Shown: positions 17,034 to 26,494 of the stretch, one piece after another
Position numbering within the stretch: the stretch's first letter is position 1
Layout: the number at the start of each line of letters is the position of its first letter
Assembly (NCBI RefSeq): GCF_018614585.1
Contig: NZ_JAGGOI010000012.1
Coordinates: 84,852-139,430, forward strand
Direction: 5' to 3'
Source: Streptomyces sp. ISL-1
GTDB taxonomy: Bacteria; Actinomycetota; Actinomycetes; Streptomycetales; Streptomycetaceae
DNA: 54,579 nucleotides
The notes under the pieces: model-generated
Databases searched by the model: none
What the model was told of the DNA's origin: nothing
The model's input: the letters and a program-made list of their open reading frames with translations, nothing else
Translations under genes and position numbers: made by a program

Positions 17034-17624
17034 TCAGTCCTGGCGCGGCCGGCCGGCCGCGGCCGCCTCTTTCCTGACCCGAGCTCGGTCAAGGGCCCAC
17101 GCGCTCAGGCCCACCAGTACGGCCGCCCCGGCCGCGTAGACCGGCAGCCACTGGGTCGTAGTGGCTGAAAGGCAGTCGGAAACGGCGGCTTTGCTCTGGG
17201 TTTCCTGCGCGTGAGTCATGGCGACACCGTCGCGCCCAGCCAGGTTGGCCAGTGCGGCCTCCGCGTGGATGCCCTCGTACTTGCCCAGCTCAGGACACGC
17301 GCTGCGGGTGCCTGGCATCGGGAACAGCCACGCCCAGCGCTGCAGCGCCGGGGCCAAGGTGATCGCTACGCACAGGCCGACGACCAGCGAGTACGCAGTC
17401 AGATTCCGCATGTACGCAGATAGGGCGCCAGGCATCCATGTCGGCAGTCGGTAAAAGGTGAAGATCAGCGCAAGAAGCGTCACCCCGACGTATGTGGCGA
17501 ACCATTGCCAGGAACCCTGCGCGAGCGCGGCTGTGAGAACGGCGGCGAGCGCAATGCCGATGACCCCCGGCTGACTGCCGGCGGTTGCCGATTTCCCGGC
17601 TCCTTGAAGACTGGGGTCGTCCAC
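17034..17624 (-). CDS. Four-helix membrane protein, hypothetical
   Basis: Protein of 196 residues starting at GTG, with GGGAGA six bases upstream. Predicted helices: VIGIALAAVLTAALAQ, FATYVGVTLLALIFTFY, TAYSLVVGLCVAITLAPAL and, near the C-terminus, WLPVYAAGAAVLVGLSAWAL. Between helices 3 and 4 lies an extracytoplasmic loop of about 70 residues with two cysteines. A basic tail (RARVRKEAAAAGRPRQD) faces the cytoplasm. I do not recognise a family. No operon partner. Confidence 0.7.
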   Translation of the reverse strand: MDDPSLQGAGKSATAGSQPGVIGIALAAVLTAALAQGSWQWFATYVGVTLLALIFTFYRLPTWMPGALSAYMRNLTAYSLVVGLCVAITLAPALQRWAWLFPMPGTRSACPELGKYEGIHAEAALANLAGRDGVAMTHAQETQSKAAVSDCLSATTTQWLPVYAAGAAVLVGLSAWALDRARVRKEAAAAGRPRQD

Positions 17625-18029
17625 GGTCTCTCCCGCATGGCTCGGAGGCCTCCAGCATCCGGTCACCTCGTGCCGTCGGCCCGGCACCATGCCGACCGGC
17701 TCGGAAATCCCGCTCGGTTGGCCGGGGCCGCAAGCCGGGCGCTGCCGCCGAGGGACTGACGAAGCCCGCGGCGCTCTCTCACCCGCCACGACTGGGAACT
17801 GGCCCACATCACTCCGGGCGCTGCGCCGCGGGGCCCACGAAAGCGGGAGCCAGCAACCCGCACCTACCCCTCGGGGTGACGGGGTCTGTGGCCTGCCGCC
17901 GGGGAGGGGCCGTGCAGGGTCGTCCCCGCAGGGGATCGGCGGCCGGACCCAGTGACCAATACGAACCCCGTTTCGCCGCCGACCCCGAGGAGTCGAGCCC
18001 GGAGGGGCCCCGGAACCCGCACCCCACGC

Positions 18030-18149
18030 CACCGGGCAACCCCCGGGCCCGCACCGCGGACCGCCCGCATCCCGCGGCCGACCTCAGCCCCCGGGCCCGC
18101 ACCCCACGCGACCCGCACCGCACAGCACCGGGCAACCCCCGGGCCCGCA
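18030..18149 (+). repeat. 24-bp direct repeat in gene-free DNA
   Basis: A 24-bp sequence beginning CACCGGGCAACCCCCGGG occurs identically at 18030-18053 and 18126-18149, with partial copies between. It lies in a 548-bp gene-free stretch (17625-18172) that otherwise shows only Pro/Ala/Arg-type low complexity in all frames. Each copy contains the palindrome CCCGGG. Confidence 0.6.
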
Positions 18150-18172
18150 AGCCGCGCCGCGGACCCCCGACC

Positions 18173-18955
18173 CTACGCGCGAGCAACCATCGCTTCGATG
18201 CCTGCCACCAGCAGCTCCAGCGCAAAGCCGAAGTCCCGCTCCCGCATGTCCTCCACCGTGTCCCCGCCCCGTGCCTCCATCAGTTCCGACGCGTTCGCGA
18301 AGCTCTCCCTGAACTCCGGCTGCTCGCTGATCGTCCCCATCGCCTGACGGAAGTACTCGTCCTGGCTCATCCCCGCCGTCGCGCACCGCTGGATGAAGTG
18401 CCCCTCGATCGTTCCGAACCCGTACACGAACTGGAAGACCGCCGACAGCCCGCCCATCTGCCCGTGCGGCGGCAGCCCGGTGTTCCGCATCACCTGCTGC
18501 ACCGCCAGCGAGAACGCCATCGAGTGCGGCCCGATGTTCAGGAACGTACCGATCAGCGCCGACACCCACGGGTGGCGCACCAGCAACGCCCGGTAGCCCG
18601 TGGCCAGTTCGCGCAACTGGTCGCGCCAGTCCGTCTCGGTGCTCAGGTCCGGCAGCGGGAGGGTTCCGAAGACCGCGTCGAGGGCGAGCTCCAGCAGGTC
18701 GTCCTTGGTGTCGACGTACCAGTAGACGGACATCGCGGTGACGTTCAACTCCGCGGCCAGGCGGCGCATCGAGAACTTGGCCGCGCCCTCCGAGTCCAGC
18801 AGCCGGACCGTCGCCTCGATGATCTTGTCGCGGTCCAGACCGGCCGGCTGCCCCGACTTACGGCCCCGGCCCCGGTCCCGATCGCGGCCCGACTTGACGT
18901 CCAGCCACACACTCGTCCGCGCGGGACCCTTCGCGCGGTCGGCCGCACTCACCAT
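18173..18955 (-). CDS. TetR-family regulator with TetR_C-type ligand domain
   Basis: Repressor of 260 residues. After a basic N-terminal extension (RDRDRGRGRKSGQPAG), the DNA-binding domain spans about residues 45-95 (IIEATVRLLDSEGAAKFSMR; LNVTAMSVYWYVDTKDDLLE). The helical C-terminal domain (LATGYRALLVRHPWVSALIG, VYGFGTIEGHFIQ) resembles the class that binds tetracycline-like or polyketide ligands. GAGGAGGG lies upstream of the ATG. The gene starts 34 bp after the stop of the DHA2 exporter, so the two form an operon with the exporter first. The palindrome at 20512-20554 is the likely operator. Confidence 0.92.
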   Translation of the reverse strand: MVSAADRAKGPARTSVWLDVKSGRDRDRGRGRKSGQPAGLDRDKIIEATVRLLDSEGAAKFSMRRLAAELNVTAMSVYWYVDTKDDLLELALDAVFGTLPLPDLSTETDWRDQLRELATGYRALLVRHPWVSALIGTFLNIGPHSMAFSLAVQQVMRNTGLPPHGQMGGLSAVFQFVYGFGTIEGHFIQRCATAGMSQDEYFRQAMGTISEQPEFRESFANASELMEARGGDTVEDMRERDFGFALELLVAGIEAMVARA

Positions 18956-18989
18956 CGCGCACCCTCCTCGATTGGCCCCCGCCCCGATG

Positions 18990-20504
18990 CTATGCCGCTG
19001 TCCTGGGTGATTCTGCCCGGTCCGCCCGCCGCAGCAGCATCGCGGCCAGCAGGCCACCGGCCAGCACCGCCACCGCCCCGACCAGCTGACTCGCCTCGAG
19101 GCCGGAGGCGAAGGCGTCCGAGATCCGCTCCCGCTCACCGGCGTCGCCCGCGGCCGCCAGCGCCGCGGGGAGCGAGGCCGCGCCCGCCGCCGTCGGCAGG
19201 AGCGCGGCGAAGCGGGAGTTCAGCACGGCGCCGAGGACGGCCACGCCCAGCCCGTTGCCGAACTCGGCGAGCGTGCCGTTGATGCCCGCGCCCACCCCCG
19301 CCTTCGCAGGCGGAATCGCGCTCATGATCGCGACTGCCATCGCCGGCATCGAGAGCGCGACACCCGCGCCCATCACGACAAGACCGAGCAGCATGCCGGC
19401 GTACGCATCGCCGCCGAGCAGCGCGATCGTGGCAAGGCCCGTCGCCACCAGCGCCATTCCGGTGGCGATCGTCCCCGGCGTGCCGAGCTTCGGCAGCAGT
19501 CGCGCGCCCACGCCGGTCAGGTTCAGGGCGATGACGGTCAGCGCGAGGGGCGCCGTCCGCAGCCCCGCGTCCAGCGGCCCGTACCCGAGGACGAATTGAA
19601 GGTGCTGGGTGAGCAGGAAGAGCGAGCCGCCCATGCCGAAGGCGACGAGGATCGCGCCCGCGACCGCCCCGATGAAGCGCTGGTTGCGGAAGAATTGCAT
19701 GTCCAGCATGGGGTACGGGATACGCAACTCCCAGAGCACGAAGACCCCGAGGACCAGGACGCCGGCCGCCGCCGCGACCAGGACCTGCGTGGAGGTCCAG
19801 CCGTGCTCGGGCCCGGAGATGATCGCGTACACGACCGCGGTCATGCCGATCGTGGAGAGCAGCGCGCCGAGCAGGTCCGGGCGGTCGCCCTGCGGGTTCT
19901 TGGACTCCGGTACGAGCGCGACGACCGCGAACAGGCCGATCGCCGCCACCGGGATATTGATCAGGAAGATCGCGCCCCACCAGAAGTGGTCGAGCATGAC
20001 CCCGCCGATCAGCGGACCGGCCGCGAAGCCGAGGGAGTTGACGGTGGACCAGAGGCCGATGGCCCTGACCCGTTCGGCGTCGTCGAAGATCTGCACGACG
20101 ACCGCGAGGGTCGTGGTCATCAGCAGCGCGCCGCCGACGCCCATGCCCGCGCGGGCGGCGATCAGCTGGGTCGTGGACTGGGCGAGCCCGGCGGCGAGCG
20201 AGCCGGCGCCGAACAGCGCGAGACCGACGATCAGCATCTTCTTGCGGCCGTAGCGGTCGGAGGCGTTGCCCGCGGTCAGCAGCAGTCCCGACTGGACCAG
20301 CGAATACGCGTTGATCATCCACTGGATGTCGGCGGTGGATGCATCGAGTTCGTTGGTGAGGGAGGGGATCGCGACGCTGAGGACGGTGTTGTCGAGCAGC
20401 ACGGTGAGCTGGGCGAGACAGATCACGCCGAGGATCAGCCAGCGCTGCGGATGGCCCGAGGAGCCCGTCCCGAACGGGTTGGTCTCGGCGGTCGTCGCCG
20501 TCAT
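18990..20504 (-). CDS. DHA2-family MFS multidrug exporter
   Basis: Membrane transporter of 504 residues with about 14 helices. DHA2 hallmarks: LAQLTVLLDNTVLSVAIPSL in helix 1, IQWMINAYSLVQSGLLLTAG followed by the loop motif DRYGRKKM, and the antiporter motif region GMGVGGALLMTTTLAVV. It should export a toxic or endogenous product using the proton gradient. The start at MTATTAE is supported by AAGGAG 6 bases upstream; a longer frame begins inside the operator palindrome. It is cotranscribed with the TetR gene that follows. Confidence 0.93.
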   Translation of the reverse strand: MTATTAETNPFGTGSSGHPQRWLILGVICLAQLTVLLDNTVLSVAIPSLTNELDASTADIQWMINAYSLVQSGLLLTAGNASDRYGRKKMLIVGLALFGAGSLAAGLAQSTTQLIAARAGMGVGGALLMTTTLAVVVQIFDDAERVRAIGLWSTVNSLGFAAGPLIGGVMLDHFWWGAIFLINIPVAAIGLFAVVALVPESKNPQGDRPDLLGALLSTIGMTAVVYAIISGPEHGWTSTQVLVAAAAGVLVLGVFVLWELRIPYPMLDMQFFRNQRFIGAVAGAILVAFGMGGSLFLLTQHLQFVLGYGPLDAGLRTAPLALTVIALNLTGVGARLLPKLGTPGTIATGMALVATGLATIALLGGDAYAGMLLGLVVMGAGVALSMPAMAVAIMSAIPPAKAGVGAGINGTLAEFGNGLGVAVLGAVLNSRFAALLPTAAGAASLPAALAAAGDAGERERISDAFASGLEASQLVGAVAVLAGGLLAAMLLRRADRAESPRTAA

Positions 20505-20511
20505 GCACGCT

Positions 20512-20554
20512 CCTTGTACGGTGTACGAGACTTGGTCTCGTACACCGTACAAGG
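20512..20554 (-). promoter_or_regulatory. 43-bp perfect palindrome before the DHA2 exporter
   Basis: Arms 20512-20531 and 20535-20554 are perfect 20-bp inverted repeats around TTG. The repeat ends 7 bp before the exporter ATG and includes its ribosome-binding site (AAGGAG). A weaker related palindrome with GTCCT/AGGAC ends lies next to it at 20556-20577. Most likely TetR operators; as RNA the arms would also sequester the ribosome-binding site. Confidence 0.8.
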
Positions 20555-20576
20555 GGTCCTCGTACGCCGTATAGGA

Positions 20577-22766
20577 CTATTTTTCGTCGGTCAGGTCGTA
20601 GAGGGTCGTGCCGTCAACGGTGACCTTGGTGAAGGTGGACTCGACCCAGGAGGTGATCCCGGAGCCGGAGTTGCCGCCCGGCCCGCCGCCCTGACCACCA
20701 CTCGCGATGAAATAGTGGATCTTCCCGTCCGCGGCGTACTGCTTGAACTCCGCGAGGGTCGGCGACGGGTCACTGCCGTTGAAGCCGCCGATCGCCATCA
20801 CCGGCTTCTCGGTGGCGAGCTGGTAACTGGCCGCGTTCTGGGAGCCGATGGCCGCTGCTGCCCAGGTGTAGTCGTCGGCATTCTGCTTGAGCGTGGCCTT
20901 CACCTTGGCGTTGACGTTCGCGCCGTTGAGGAGACCGCCCATGCCGCCGCCCATGCCGCGCTCGCCCGTCTGGAGGCCACCCGGGAGCCCGCCGGGCAGC
21001 TGGCCCTGGCCCTGGCCCTGGCTCTGGCGGCCGCCGGTCGGGGGCTGGCCCATGCCACCGCCGGGACCGCCCTGTTGGTTCTGGCCCTGACCCTGGCCGG
21101 GCAGCTGCATCCGGCCGCCGAGCCCGTCGTCACCACCGCCCGGGCCACCACCGCCCGGGCCGCCACCGCCCGGACCACCGCGGCCTCCCGCCACCGCCGG
21201 ACCCGCCGTCACGATCGAGCCCGCGTGCCCCTCGCTCACCGTCGTCAGGGAGTACGCGACCGGCCCCGCCAGCGACGCCGCGAGCCCCAACGCCGCGGCG
21301 CCGAGCACCAGTCGACGGCCGAGCCGCCCCGCAAGCACCAGCCCGGCCGCGGCCGCCAGACCAGCGATCAGCACCGTCCACCGCAGCCACGGCAGATAGT
21401 CCGTGCTCCGGCCAAGGAGGACATACGACCAGTACGCCGTCACCGCGACCGTGCCGCCGAGCGCCGCCGACGCCAGGACCGAACGCCGCTCCTCCCACAG
21501 CACCGTGGCACCCATGCCGACGAGCGCGGCGATGTACGGCGCCAGCGCCACCGTGTAGTACTCGTGGAAGATCCCGGCCATGAAGCTGAAGATCCCCGCG
21601 GTCATCAGCAGCGAGCTGCCCCAGACCAGGAACGCCGCCCGCGCACTGTCGTTCCGGTTGGCGCGCCGGGTGACGAGCAGTCCGGCGACGAGCAGCAGCA
21701 GTGCGGCAGGCAGCAGCCAGGAGATCTGGCCGCCGATGTTCCCGCTGAACATCCGGTCGATGCCGCTCTCGCCCCAGCCGCCACCGCCACGGGCCCCGCC
21801 ACCGCCGCCTCCGACACTGCCGGTCTCATCGCCGTTGATCCGGCCGAGGCCGTTGTAGCCGAAGGTCAGCTCCAGGAAACTGTTGTTCTGCGAGCCGCCG
21901 ACGTACGGACGCGAGGAGGCGGGCCACAGCTCGACGATCGCCACCCACCAGCCGCCCGCGACGACCATCGCAAGCCCTGCGAGGGCGAGTTGGCCGAGCC
22001 GCCGCCGCAGCGTCGTCGGTGCGCACACCGCGTACATCAGCGTCAGCGGCGGCAGGATCAAGAACGCCTGGAGCGTCTTCGTCAGGAACGCGAAGCCGAC
22101 CGCGACACCCGCCCAGACCAGCCACTTCGTCCGCGCGCCTTCGAGGGCTCGCAGCACGCAGTACACCGTCACCGTCATCAGCAGCGCGAGCAGCGCGTCC
22201 GGGTTGTTGAAGCGGAACATCAGCGCGGCGACGGGCGTCACCGCGAGCACCGCGCCCGCGATCAGCCCGGCGGCGGGCGTGAAGCGCCGGCGTACGGCCC
22301 CGTACAGCACGCCCACCGTGGCGAGACCCATCAGCACCTCGGGCAGCAGGATCTGCCAGGAGCCGAGCCCGAAGAGCCGTACGGACAGGGCCATCGGCCA
22401 CAGCGCGGCCGGGGGCTTGTCGACGGTGATGGAGTTCGCGGCGTCGGACGAGCCGAAGAAGAAGGCCTTCCAGCTCTCGCTGCCGGCCTGGGCCGCCGCG
22501 GAGTAGAAGGAGTTGGCGTAGCCGGACGCGCTCAGGTTGCAGAGGTAGAGGAGCGCGGTGGCGACAAGGAGAGCGAGGAAGGCGGGGCGCACCCAGCGGG
22601 CGTCCTCGTCCCGGCCGCGCCACCAGCGCGCGAACGGCGAGGCGGAGCGCCCTCGTCCGTGCCCCCCGAGCGGCTCCGCCCGCACGGTCGGGGCCACAGT
22701 GACGGCGTCCACGCCGGCAGCGCCGCCCGGCTGCATCCCCTGGTATCGGTCGTGTTGCGTGGTCAT
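20577..22766 (-). CDS. GT39-family (PMT/ArnT-like) membrane glycosyltransferase
   Basis: Polytopic GT-C glycosyltransferase of 729 residues. The N-terminal third carries the family loop with NSITVDKPPAALWPMAL, then many helices (about 12). A low-complexity Gly/Gln/Pro segment at about 530-605 links to an extracytoplasmic C-terminal domain (WAAAAIGSQNAASYQLATEK, VMAIGGFNGSDPSPTLAEF). It is expected to transfer a sugar from a polyprenyl-phosphate donor made by the GT2 enzyme encoded just upstream; the genes overlap by 4 bp (ATGA). Similar GT2-GT39 pairs are common in Gram-positive bacteria. The acceptor is unknown. Confidence 0.9.
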   Translation of the reverse strand: MTTQHDRYQGMQPGGAAGVDAVTVAPTVRAEPLGGHGRGRSASPFARWWRGRDEDARWVRPAFLALLVATALLYLCNLSASGYANSFYSAAAQAGSESWKAFFFGSSDAANSITVDKPPAALWPMALSVRLFGLGSWQILLPEVLMGLATVGVLYGAVRRRFTPAAGLIAGAVLAVTPVAALMFRFNNPDALLALLMTVTVYCVLRALEGARTKWLVWAGVAVGFAFLTKTLQAFLILPPLTLMYAVCAPTTLRRRLGQLALAGLAMVVAGGWWVAIVELWPASSRPYVGGSQNNSFLELTFGYNGLGRINGDETGSVGGGGGGARGGGGWGESGIDRMFSGNIGGQISWLLPAALLLLVAGLLVTRRANRNDSARAAFLVWGSSLLMTAGIFSFMAGIFHEYYTVALAPYIAALVGMGATVLWEERRSVLASAALGGTVAVTAYWSYVLLGRSTDYLPWLRWTVLIAGLAAAAGLVLAGRLGRRLVLGAAALGLAASLAGPVAYSLTTVSEGHAGSIVTAGPAVAGGRGGPGGGGPGGGGPGGGDDGLGGRMQLPGQGQGQNQQGGPGGGMGQPPTGGRQSQGQGQGQLPGGLPGGLQTGERGMGGGMGGLLNGANVNAKVKATLKQNADDYTWAAAAIGSQNAASYQLATEKPVMAIGGFNGSDPSPTLAEFKQYAADGKIHYFIASGGQGGGPGGNSGSGITSWVESTFTKVTVDGTTLYDLTDEK

Positions 22767-24124
22767 CGTCGATTCCTCGTCATCGTGATCGTTGCGTCGT
22801 CGAGAGGCATGGCGTGCGGCGGCGCGGTCGTGTCCCCGCGAGGTGCAGCGAGTGCGCCCGGCGCATCCGGCACAGGCACGTCACCGAGCCGGTCGGGGAA
22901 GACCCACGTCCGCAAGAGCAGGAACCGCAGCACGGTCGCCGCCAGGTTGGCGGCGATCAGAACCGCAAGTTCCGTGCCGTGGGACGGGTTTCCGGCGGCC
23001 GCGTCCAGGGCCGCCAGCGAGCCGCTGGTCAGGGCGAGACCGATGCCGAACACGACCAGGCCCTGGGCCTGATGGCGTACGGCGCGGTCCCGGCCGCGCA
23101 CCCCGAAGGTGAGCCGCCGGTTCGCCGCCGTGTTCGCGACGGCGGACAGCAACAGCGCTCCCGCGTTGGCGACTTGAGGCCCGGCCCCCGCCCGGAAGAC
23201 CGAGTACAACAGCAGGTACAGCAGGGTCGAGAGCGCGCCGACCACACAGAAGCCGACCAGCTGCCGGGCAAGTCCGCCCGGCACTCCGGTCAGCTGCCGG
23301 TCGCGCGGATCGTCCCCGAAGGGCCGCGCCAGCCGGTCCAGCGGCAACGCGCCGACCGCCAGCGCCCGCCCCACCCGCCACACCCCCTTGAGGTCCTCGG
23401 CCGCCGTGCTCACGATGTGCACCGTCGAGTCCGGGTCGTCGACCCAGTCCACCGGCACCTCGTGGATACGCAGCCCGGCGCGCTCGGCCAGCACCAGCAG
23501 CTCGGTGTCGAAGAACCATCCGGTGTCCTCGACCATCGGCAGCAGCCGCTCGGCGACCTCCCGCCGTATCGCCTTGAATCCGCACTGCGCGTCGGAGAAC
23601 CGCGCCGCCAGCGACGACTTGAGAATCAGGTTGTAGGCGCGCGAGATGAACTCCCGCTTCGGGCCGCGCACCACCCGCGAGGAGCGCGCGAGCCGGGACC
23701 CGATCGCGAGATCCGAGTGCCCTGAGATCAGCGGCGCGACCAGCGGCAGCAGGGCGTTGAGGTCGGTGGACAGATCCACGTCCATATAGGCGAGGACGGG
23801 CGCGTCGGAGTGCGACCACACGGTGCGCAGCGCACTGCCCCGGCCCTTCCGCTCCAGCCGGTAGGCCCGTACCTCGGCGATCGAGCGTTCGAGCCGGGCA
23901 GCCACCTCGGGCGTGCTGTCGGTGCTCGCGTTGTCCGCGACGGTGATCCGGAAGCGGTACGGGAAGGTCCGTGCGAGGTGGTCGTGCAGCCGGCGCACAC
24001 ACCGCTCGAGGTCGTCCTCCTCGTTGAAGACCGGGATCACCACGTCGAGTACGGGCAGGTCGGCCGAGTCGGCGAGCAGATGCTCCCGGGCCGGCAGAGT
24101 CCCCCATGGGGTGTCGGTTCGCAT
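22763..24124 (-). CDS. GT2 polyprenyl-phosphate glycosyltransferase fused to GtrA domain
   Basis: 453 residues. The N-terminal 260 or so are a DPM1-like GT2 domain (LDVVIPVFNEEDDLERCVRR; ADNASTDSTPEVAARLERS; metal-binding DVD in AYMDVDLSTDLNALLPL; CGFKAIRREVAERLLP), which loads a sugar from a nucleotide donor onto polyprenyl phosphate. The C-terminal 150 form a four-helix GtrA-like domain (LVGFCVVGALSTLLYLLLYS), a presumed lipid-sugar flippase. I start at MRTDTPWG; the upstream extension is Arg/Trp/Cys-rich and overlaps the kinase gene. It is coupled to GT39 and 25 bp after the kinase gene. Confidence 0.9.
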   Translation of the reverse strand: MRTDTPWGTLPAREHLLADSADLPVLDVVIPVFNEEDDLERCVRRLHDHLARTFPYRFRITVADNASTDSTPEVAARLERSIAEVRAYRLERKGRGSALRTVWSHSDAPVLAYMDVDLSTDLNALLPLVAPLISGHSDLAIGSRLARSSRVVRGPKREFISRAYNLILKSSLAARFSDAQCGFKAIRREVAERLLPMVEDTGWFFDTELLVLAERAGLRIHEVPVDWVDDPDSTVHIVSTAAEDLKGVWRVGRALAVGALPLDRLARPFGDDPRDRQLTGVPGGLARQLVGFCVVGALSTLLYLLLYSVFRAGAGPQVANAGALLLSAVANTAANRRLTFGVRGRDRAVRHQAQGLVVFGIGLALTSGSLAALDAAAGNPSHGTELAVLIAANLAATVLRFLLLRTWVFPDRLGDVPVPDAPGALAAPRGDTTAPPHAMPLDDATITMTRNRR

Positions 24125-24149
24125 GGAACGACACTCGGCGGGCGCCCTG

Positions 24150-25697
24150 TCACAGCTGTGTGATGTGCCTGTGCCGCGTCTGTGAGTCGTATGCGGCAGC
24201 CAGGGCCGGAAGGTCGGCTGGCAGGTGTACGCCGACAACCGTGCGCCCGGGCTCGGACCGCACGCCCACCGTGCCGCGGTGCGCGGCCACCACCGCCTGC
24301 ACGATCGCAAGGCCCAGGCCGGTGGACCCGGCGTGCCGGGACCTTGAGGCGTCGCCGCGCGCGAACCGTTCGAAGACGTGCGGGAGCAGCTGGGGCGGGA
24401 TGCCGGGCCCGTCGTCCTCCACCTCCAGCACGACCGTCTGGCCCGCCCCGGGGATCTCGGCGCACCGAACCCGGGCGGTGACGGTCGTGCCGGGCGGTGT
24501 GTGGGTACGGGCGTTCCCCAGCAGATTGACCAGTACCTGATGGAGCCGGGCGCCGTCGCCCCGTACCGTCGCGGGCTCGACCGGCAGCTCGAGCAGCCAC
24601 TTGTGGTCCTGGCCCGCAGCCCGTGCGTCGCTGACCGCGTCCACGACCAGCGGTGAGAGATCGGTGCTCTCCTGCGAGAGCGGACGTCCGGCGTCGAGAC
24701 GTGCGAGCAGCAGCAGATCCTCCACCAGGCCCGTCATCCGGGTCGCCTCGGCCTCGATCCGCCCCAGCGCATGCCGGGTGTCCGTGCCGACGGGCTCCCC
24801 GCCGCGCCGGGTGAGTTCGGCGTAGCCGCGTATCGAAGCCAGCGGTGTACGCAGCTCATGACTGGCGTCCGCGACGAACTGCCGTACCCGCGTCTCGCTC
24901 TCCTGCCGCGCGTGCAGCGCGGAGTGCACATGGTCGAGCATCCGGTTGAGCGCCCCGCCGACCTGCCCGACCTCGGTCCGCGGATCGGCCTCGGCGTCCG
25001 GGACCCGCTCGTGCAGGGACACCTCGCCGCTGTGCAGCGGCAGTTCGGAGACGCGCGTCGCGGTCGCGGCGACCCGCCGCAGCGGCCGCAGCGCAACCCC
25101 GACCAGGACCGTGCCCGCGATCCCGGCGGCGATGAGACCGGCGCCCGCGACGCATACCTCGACGACGATCAGCGTGCTCAGGGCGTCCTCGACCTCGCCC
25201 GACGGGATCCCCACGAGAACGTCGAGCCCGGCCTCGGTGCTGACGGACACCGCCCGGTAGCCGCCCAGGCCCGGCAGCTCGACGCTGTGCACCTTCCTGT
25301 CCCGTGCCACCGCGGCGAGCTTGTCGTTCTGCGCCTCGGTGAGCGGCACTGAGCTGTCCCGGCGCTGCCCGCCCGTGGTGTTCTCGACGGTCCTCCTGGA
25401 CTCGGTCACCTCACCGCTGTCGGCGACCACGGCGCCGACGGTGCCGAAGGGCTGACCGCCACCGCCGAGGAACTCCAGCGGCTGGTCCATCCGTTCGAGG
25501 CCGCCCAGTCCCGGCAGTCCCCTGGGCGGATCGGCCCGTACCGCGATGCCGCGCAGTTGGTCGTCGAGCTTCCCGTACATATAGCTGTCGAACGCGATCG
25601 TCGTGACCGCGCCGATCACCGCCGCCACCACCGCGATCAGCATCACCGCGCAGAGGACGAGCCGGGTCCGCAGCGACCAGCGGCGGGTTCTACTCAC
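24150..25697 (-). CDS. Sensor histidine kinase of the glycosyltransferase operon
   Basis: Membrane sensor of 515 residues. Helix 1 is near 12-34 (LVLCAVMLIAVVAAVIGAV), an extracytoplasmic sensor loop spans about 35-175, helix 2 is STLIVVEVCVAGAGLIAAG and a HAMP domain follows. The H-box is DASHELRTPLASIRGYAEL, the N-box NLLGNARTHTPPG, then DDGPGIP and STGLGLAIVQAV. All catalytic elements are present. Its start overlaps the end of the response regulator gene by 8 bp, so the two are translated together; the glycosyltransferase genes follow in the same direction. Confidence 0.94.
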   Translation of the reverse strand: MSRTRRWSLRTRLVLCAVMLIAVVAAVIGAVTTIAFDSYMYGKLDDQLRGIAVRADPPRGLPGLGGLERMDQPLEFLGGGGQPFGTVGAVVADSGEVTESRRTVENTTGGQRRDSSVPLTEAQNDKLAAVARDRKVHSVELPGLGGYRAVSVSTEAGLDVLVGIPSGEVEDALSTLIVVEVCVAGAGLIAAGIAGTVLVGVALRPLRRVAATATRVSELPLHSGEVSLHERVPDAEADPRTEVGQVGGALNRMLDHVHSALHARQESETRVRQFVADASHELRTPLASIRGYAELTRRGGEPVGTDTRHALGRIEAEATRMTGLVEDLLLLARLDAGRPLSQESTDLSPLVVDAVSDARAAGQDHKWLLELPVEPATVRGDGARLHQVLVNLLGNARTHTPPGTTVTARVRCAEIPGAGQTVVLEVEDDGPGIPPQLLPHVFERFARGDASRSRHAGSTGLGLAIVQAVVAAHRGTVGVRSEPGRTVVGVHLPADLPALAAAYDSQTRHRHITQL

Positions 25698-26427
25698 CGG
25701 CCTTGATCAGATAACCGGCCCCACGCCGCGTGTGGATCATCGGCGTGCGCCCCGCGTCGATCTTCTTCCGCAGATACGAGACATACAGCTCGACGACGTT
25801 GGCCTGCCCGCCGAAGTCGTACGACCACACCCGGTCCAGGATCTGCGCCTTGCTGAGCACCCGCCGCGGATTGCGCATCAAAAAGCGCAGCAGCTCGAAC
25901 TCGGTCGCCGTCAGATGGATCGACTCCCCGCTCCGGCTCACCTCGTGGCTGTCCTCGTCGAGCGTCAAGTCCCCGACCGTCAGCAGGGATTCGCTGCGTG
26001 CGGTCGCCGTCCCCGACCGCCGGATCAGCCCGCGCAGCCTGGCCACGACCTCCTCCAGCGAGAAGGGCTTGGTGACATAGTCGTCGCCGCCCGCCGTCAG
26101 CCCGGCGATCCGGTCCTCGACCGCGTCCCTGGCGGTCAGGAACAGCACCGGCACCTGGGGCAGTTCGCGCCGCAGCCGCCCCAGCACCGCGAGCCCGTCC
26201 ATGTCGGGCAGCATCACATCGAGCACCACCGCGTCCGGCCGGAAGTCGCGCGCCGAGCGCACCGCGCCCGCGCCGTCCCCGGCGCTGCGCACCGTCCAGC
26301 CCTCGTAGCGCAGGGCCATCGACAGCAGTTCGCTCAGCGCCGCCTCGTCGTCCACGACGAGCACCCGGACGGGGCTGCCGTCCGGCCTGAGCATTTCGGT
26401 ACGCCCCTGGGGCGAGGTCGTGGTCAT
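25690..26427 (-). CDS. OmpR/PhoB-family response regulator
   Basis: 245 residues: receiver domain about 20-135 (VLVVDDEAALSELLSMALR, phospho-acceptor Asp in VVLDVMLPDMDG, Thr in LFLTARD, Lys in YVTKPF) and a winged-helix DNA-binding domain about 150-240 (LTATEFELLRFLMRNPRRVL; VELYVSYLRKKID; IHTRRGAGYLIK). It pairs with the overlapping kinase gene and probably controls the downstream GT2-GT39 genes. The ATG at 26427 is chosen; an in-frame GTG at 26436 would add three residues. Confidence 0.94.
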   Translation of the reverse strand: MTTTSPQGRTEMLRPDGSPVRVLVVDDEAALSELLSMALRYEGWTVRSAGDGAGAVRSARDFRPDAVVLDVMLPDMDGLAVLGRLRRELPQVPVLFLTARDAVEDRIAGLTAGGDDYVTKPFSLEEVVARLRGLIRRSGTATARSESLLTVGDLTLDEDSHEVSRSGESIHLTATEFELLRFLMRNPRRVLSKAQILDRVWSYDFGGQANVVELYVSYLRKKIDAGRTPMIHTRRGAGYLIKAGE

Positions 26428-26494
26428 GCTCGTCACCCTGCGACCCGGCCGTGAGAGGGCCCTTGCCCTTCCCTGTGAATTCCCTGAGAAACCC

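Noticed and set aside
19596..23072. Very long plus-strand open frame of 1158 codons
   Set aside because: Antisense to the DHA2 exporter, GT39 and GT2 genes; composition is Arg/Asp/His/Gln-rich and typical of a high-GC shadow frame.
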